From assembly GCA_020205615.1 (NCBI GenBank), contig CM035160.1, positions 123,781,605 to 123,845,604 of the forward strand: a stretch of 64,000 bases of DNA, written 5' to 3'. Source of the DNA: Panax quinquefolius (Eukaryota; Streptophyta; Magnoliopsida; Apiales; Araliaceae). Position numbers and translations under genes: made by a program. Below, one piece after another: positions 60,561 through 64,000 of the stretch. Each line of letters begins with the position of its first letter. The stretch's first letter is position 1. The notes beneath the pieces are model-generated. The model was given only the letters and a program-made list of their open reading frames with translations. It was not told the origin of the DNA and made no database searches.

Positions 60561-61529
60561 TTTCATCTAATCCTGTACACGATGGTTTTCAATTTGTCCA
60601 TCAACAACAAAATGATAATTTTTCATATGTTCTTCCTTAGTCCTCTAATAGCCATCCTTGTTTCTCCTTATGAAATATGCTCCACCAAAAATCACTTCTA
60701 TATCAAACTAACAATGAAGAGATGAAGATTAATGGTATAGAGGGTTATAAGCCTCTATACCATTAACAATGAAGGTTATTAAACTGAAAATCAAAGTTAC
60801 ATAATCATCGTTCCACTCAAAGATCCATTATAAGCCTAATAAAGAATTTAGCTCATCATCAATGAATTAAAAACTGAATTAATTAAAATAAACATCATCC
60901 CAATTATAGAAATTAAACTAAAGAAGAAGAATCAATCCAGAACCACCCTTCTCTCTAGCTTCAATATGCACTTGTTGTGAAATTTGCCTTCAACGTCTCC
61001 CTACAATGCTTCGCTAAGAAAATCTGTCTTCAGTAGATGTTAATTTCCTTGTATGATGCCCCTTCAATCTTGTTGTTTGTTGTCAATTATATCGCTAAGG
61101 CATGCACTCTGATTACAATTCCATGCCAATATGAGTCCCAAGCCATCCCAAACACTTGTCTTCACATTACTGTTGCATTTGAAACCAAACAAGAGACTCC
61201 TTCACTTCAGTATTCTTCAATTCCGTGCAGTGGGGTGTAAGTAAATAAATAGCCAGCCCCTACCGCATACAAGCCGATAATCGAGATTAGTACCCCTCCC
61301 CAGCCCAAATGGGTTTTTTATCTTTGCAAATAGCCAGCCCCGATTGGGGTTCCTTTTGCTAACTGGTCCATTTTGCTTTCTTTCTTGCCATATTCCACCT
61401 TATGTCCAACCTTTTTTTATCCAAATGCCACTCCACCAATCTTAAACACAAAACAAAGCTAAACAAGTAAAAACAAAACATAAAATTAAGGAATTAACAC
61501 CGATTAAGCTCGAATTAGGAACCGATTCG
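60561..61529. other. Unassigned low-copy-looking region
   Basis: No gene or element is recognised. The 67-codon frame at 61037 has no known motif. A perfect inverted repeat lies at about 60729-60764 (TAATGGTATAGAGG, 8-bp loop, CCTCTATACCATTA). A short direct repeat AATAGCCAGCCCC occurs at 61248 and 61329. Confidence 0.35.
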
Positions 61530-61643
61530 TGAATAGTACCGTATTCATGAATAGTGTCGTATACATGAATAGTACTGTATATGTGAATAGTAACCTTGAC
61601 ATGAAAAGGTAAAATTTTCATAATAAAATTCATACCAATATTT
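61530..61643 (-). mobile_element. Chromovirus LTR fragment
   Basis: Reversed match to 25660-25765 of the 3.9-kb solo LTR, including the GTTACTATTCATG repeat. It is separated from the main LTR piece by 61644-62009. Confidence 0.6.
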
Positions 61644-62009
61644 AACCCTTTCAGCTAATCTCCATTGTTTGATATTACTTGCTGGGCACTCAAATGCTCA
61701 TTCTTGCTTAATTTAAATGTTTTCAACTATGTATGATCGACCTGAAGGTTTAGGCAAAAACAAAGGGAAATGAAAGCTAGCAGAATAAGTTTGTATTATC
61801 TTATGTAATAGTTAGCCTTAAATAAGATGATGATATTTATTATCTATCATGTAATGAAAAGTTTTAAAGGTCGCATACCTGAGATTTAGACAACTCTGAT
61901 ATGTAAATTAAGTTTGATATTTATGACATTATTATTATTATTCCGCTCAAAAAAATGGTATTGTGAAGCACTGAATTCAGGTTTCAAGCACCTGAATTTG
62001 GGGGCGTCA
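61644..62009 (+). mobile_element. 3' fragment of another gypsy LTR
   Basis: Ends CACCTGAATTTGGGGGCGTCA and has a GCTGGGCACTCAAATGCTCA motif ~320 bp upstream, as in the 3' ends of the chromovirus LTRs. It replaces about 1 kb of the reversed LTR. No start or TSD found. Confidence 0.45.
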
Positions 62010-63082
62010 TAGGGCCCACTAAAAATCAGATTTTTTCACAACAACCAAAAGTGGGGCCCATATGTTTTTAATAAAAATATTTATTTCTGAAACTTCAATA
62101 ATTCATAATAAATAGCCCTTTATCAGAAAAATACGAATTTTATGTCCATTCCATAAAAAATTTAATCCTTTACAACTTTGTAGAAGAAAGTGTTTCCAAA
62201 TTCCAATCAAAAAATATCTGAGATCCACATACACATGATTTTTAATACCTCCATTCTGACAAAATACTGATAAAACACGAAAAAATTAATTCCTTCATTT
62301 ATATCTACATAAAAATATATATTTCCTTATCATATGAATTAATAATTAATTATTCATAAATAATATTACAGAATCACAATTATGACAACCAAGTCGTTCC
62401 TAGGAAAGAGGGGGCTTTCCGAAAAGGATTTCTCCTTACTGACGAGCAATTAGGTGACAAAACCCCTTTCCTAGACAAAACTTCTTTAGACATTGCCAAT
62501 AATGCTATCTAATAATATTATTCAAATAATATGAATTATTGAGCTGATAATGGAAAATATTGTGCGGTGATAATTATTTAAACAAAAATAATATAAAATA
62601 TCAACATAGCAATTATTGAATCAATAAAATAAAATATTGAACAGTAATTACTGTAACAATTATTGAGTAGTGCCTTCTTACGTAAGAATCAATAATTCAA
62701 AAATATTGTGCAATATCGTGTGCTATTGTTCAACCACACATATTATTGTATTTTAACCACTGGGTATTCCAACAGTGTTAATGGTAACAACTACGCCGTT
62801 ATTTGTAAAAACTCAAACTTGTCATTTTCTTCATCCGACCATTTTTCTTTATGGGGCCCACAAATGGTTACGCCGTCGTACGAATATTCCCCGACAACAA
62901 GAATATTCCACGACCAAACGAATATTCCCCGACAACAATGAATATTTTATAACCACTTGCTTATTTTACAAAATTTGCACATTTCACCAATAACCAAAAT
63001 ATTATATCAAATTAACACCTTATTATTCAAAATAATAATTAGAGGAAATTCAATTTTATTTATAAAAAGTTGGGGTCTTACA
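62010..63082 (-). mobile_element. Chromovirus 3' LTR, minus strand, 5' portion
   Basis: Reversed match to 23557-24690, ending in GGGGTCTTACA (TGTAAGACCCC on the minus strand). The reversed purine tract ACCTCCCCTCCTTAT follows. It includes GAATATTCCCCGACAACA repeats, also seen at 23690-23755. Confidence 0.75.
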
Positions 63083-63093
63083 ACCTCCCCTCC

Positions 63094-64000
63094 TTATGAA
63101 ATTTCATCCTCGAAATTGACGTACGTACCTGGTGTTTCGAAAAGGCGAGGACACCTCGTTTTTATTTCCAATTCCAACTCCTATGTCATTTCCTCAATAG
63201 CATGGTTCCTCCACAAAACTTTAACTTGTGGTATAACCTTTGTGCATAGGACATGCTCCTTCCTATCCAAGATCTTGACAGGTACCTCCTCGTACGTTAA
63301 ATCTTCGGTTATCTCGTCTGGTTCTAACTCAATAAGGTGGTTTGGGTCTTTCACATTTTTACGAAGCACAGATATGTGAAACACATTATGAACACGAGAT
63401 ATGCTTGGAGGTAATGCGAGTCTATAGGCCACATTTCCTATTCGGTCAAAAATTTCAAATGGACCAACAAATCGTGGATTGAGCTTTCCTCTCTTCCCAA
63501 ATCTTGTAACTCCCTTCCATGTAGCAACACGTAATAATACATGATCCCCAATATTAAATTCCACGTCCTTTCGATGAAGATTCGCATAACTTTTTTTTGT
63601 CGATTATGTGCCATTTGTATACGTTGTCGGATCATTTGGATCTTTTCTGTAGTCATACATACCAACTCTGGTCCCAACAACGTTGCTTCTCCCACCTCAT
63701 CCCAACATACTAGAGAGTGACACTTTTGTCCGTACAATACTTCGAATGGAGCCACACCTATACTTGCCAGATAATTGTTATTGTATTAGAATTCTACCAA
63801 AATGGTAGGTACTTATCCCAACTCCCTTTGAAATCTAGGACACATAGTCTTAATAGATCTTCAAGAGTTTGAATAGTCCTTTTTGATTGCTTGTCCATTT
63901 GAGGATGGTATGCGAATCAATCAATAAATCGTGCTATAGCTTTCTGCAAGCTAACCCAAAATTGTGAAGTGAATCTTGGGTCACGATCCGAAACTATGGA
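63094..64000 (-). pseudogene. pol: Chromovirus pol pseudogene, integrase end (runs off window)
   Basis: Minus-strand translation gives the integrase core and C-terminal domain of a plant chromovirus pol, in order: SIVSDRDPRFTSQFW, a broken [32 protein letters not shown] and CWDEVGEATLLGPELV. Then come GDHVLLRVATWKGVTRFGKR, RFVGPFEIFDRIGNVAYRLA, SRVHNVFHISVLRK and LDRKEHVLCTKVIPQVKVLW. Integrase would insert the cDNA into the genome. Breaks: a stop in the core (about 63920), Lys where the catalytic Glu of the DDE triad is expected (QSKR), and a frameshift near 63790. There is another frameshift at an A8 run (63591-63598) and a TAG at 63181-63183 before the natural end at 63094. Not functional. 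The LTR at 62010-63082 belongs to it. Confidence 0.85.

Overview
The window looks like gene-poor, repeat-rich nuclear DNA of a flowering plant, most likely a eudicot with a large genome. Reasons: it is AT-rich, has no long intact host gene, tRNA or rRNA, and almost every kilobase belongs to a plant LTR retrotransposon. Recognised types are Ty3/gypsy Ogre/Tat (tRNA-Arg-type primer site), Ty3/gypsy Athila-like (tRNA-Asp-type primer site), chromovirus (integrase C-terminus plus matching LTRs), a non-coding large-LTR family called family A here, and Ty1/copia. The species cannot be told from the sequence.

Layout. 1-2763: remains of a chromovirus element reduced to two LTRs and about 75 bp of interior. 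2764-5336: 3' end of a copia element (decayed coiled-coil ORF, purine tract, LTR). 5337-10435: a second copia-type LTR split by a 3.8-kb solo LTR (5978-9753, TSD TAAGA). 10600-14461: two decayed DUF7745-like (plant-mobile-domain-like) gene copies, with a minus-strand solo LTR between them (11710-13269, TSD GTTAG). 14480-59930: a roughly 2.9-kb tandem duplication derived from family A. Its second copy was split by family-A element A1 (18277-31954, TSD GAAAT) and by an Ogre element (32007-58118, TSD ATTAC/ATTTC). A1 itself holds a 3.9-kb chromovirus solo LTR (23557-27419, TSD GTGGA) and a recent 966-bp tandem duplication. The Ogre 5' LTR holds the minus-strand family-A element A2 (32860-42600, TSD AGGAA), which carries a further LTR. 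The Ogre gag region holds a complete but pol-less Athila-like element (47012-53403, TSD GAAAC) with an intact gag ORF. 59931-61530: undetermined sequence with LTR scraps. 61530-64000: a minus-strand chromovirus 3' LTR and the decayed end of its pol.

How it works together. No functional pathway is encoded. Five target-site duplications match perfectly and a sixth matches at 4 of 5 bases, so the order of insertion can be read directly: family-A tandem array, then A1 and Ogre, then A2, the Athila-like element and the solo LTRs, then the 966-bp duplication. The most plausibly active product is the Athila-like Gag. Family A and the Athila-like element both appear non-autonomous and would need enzymes supplied by relatives.
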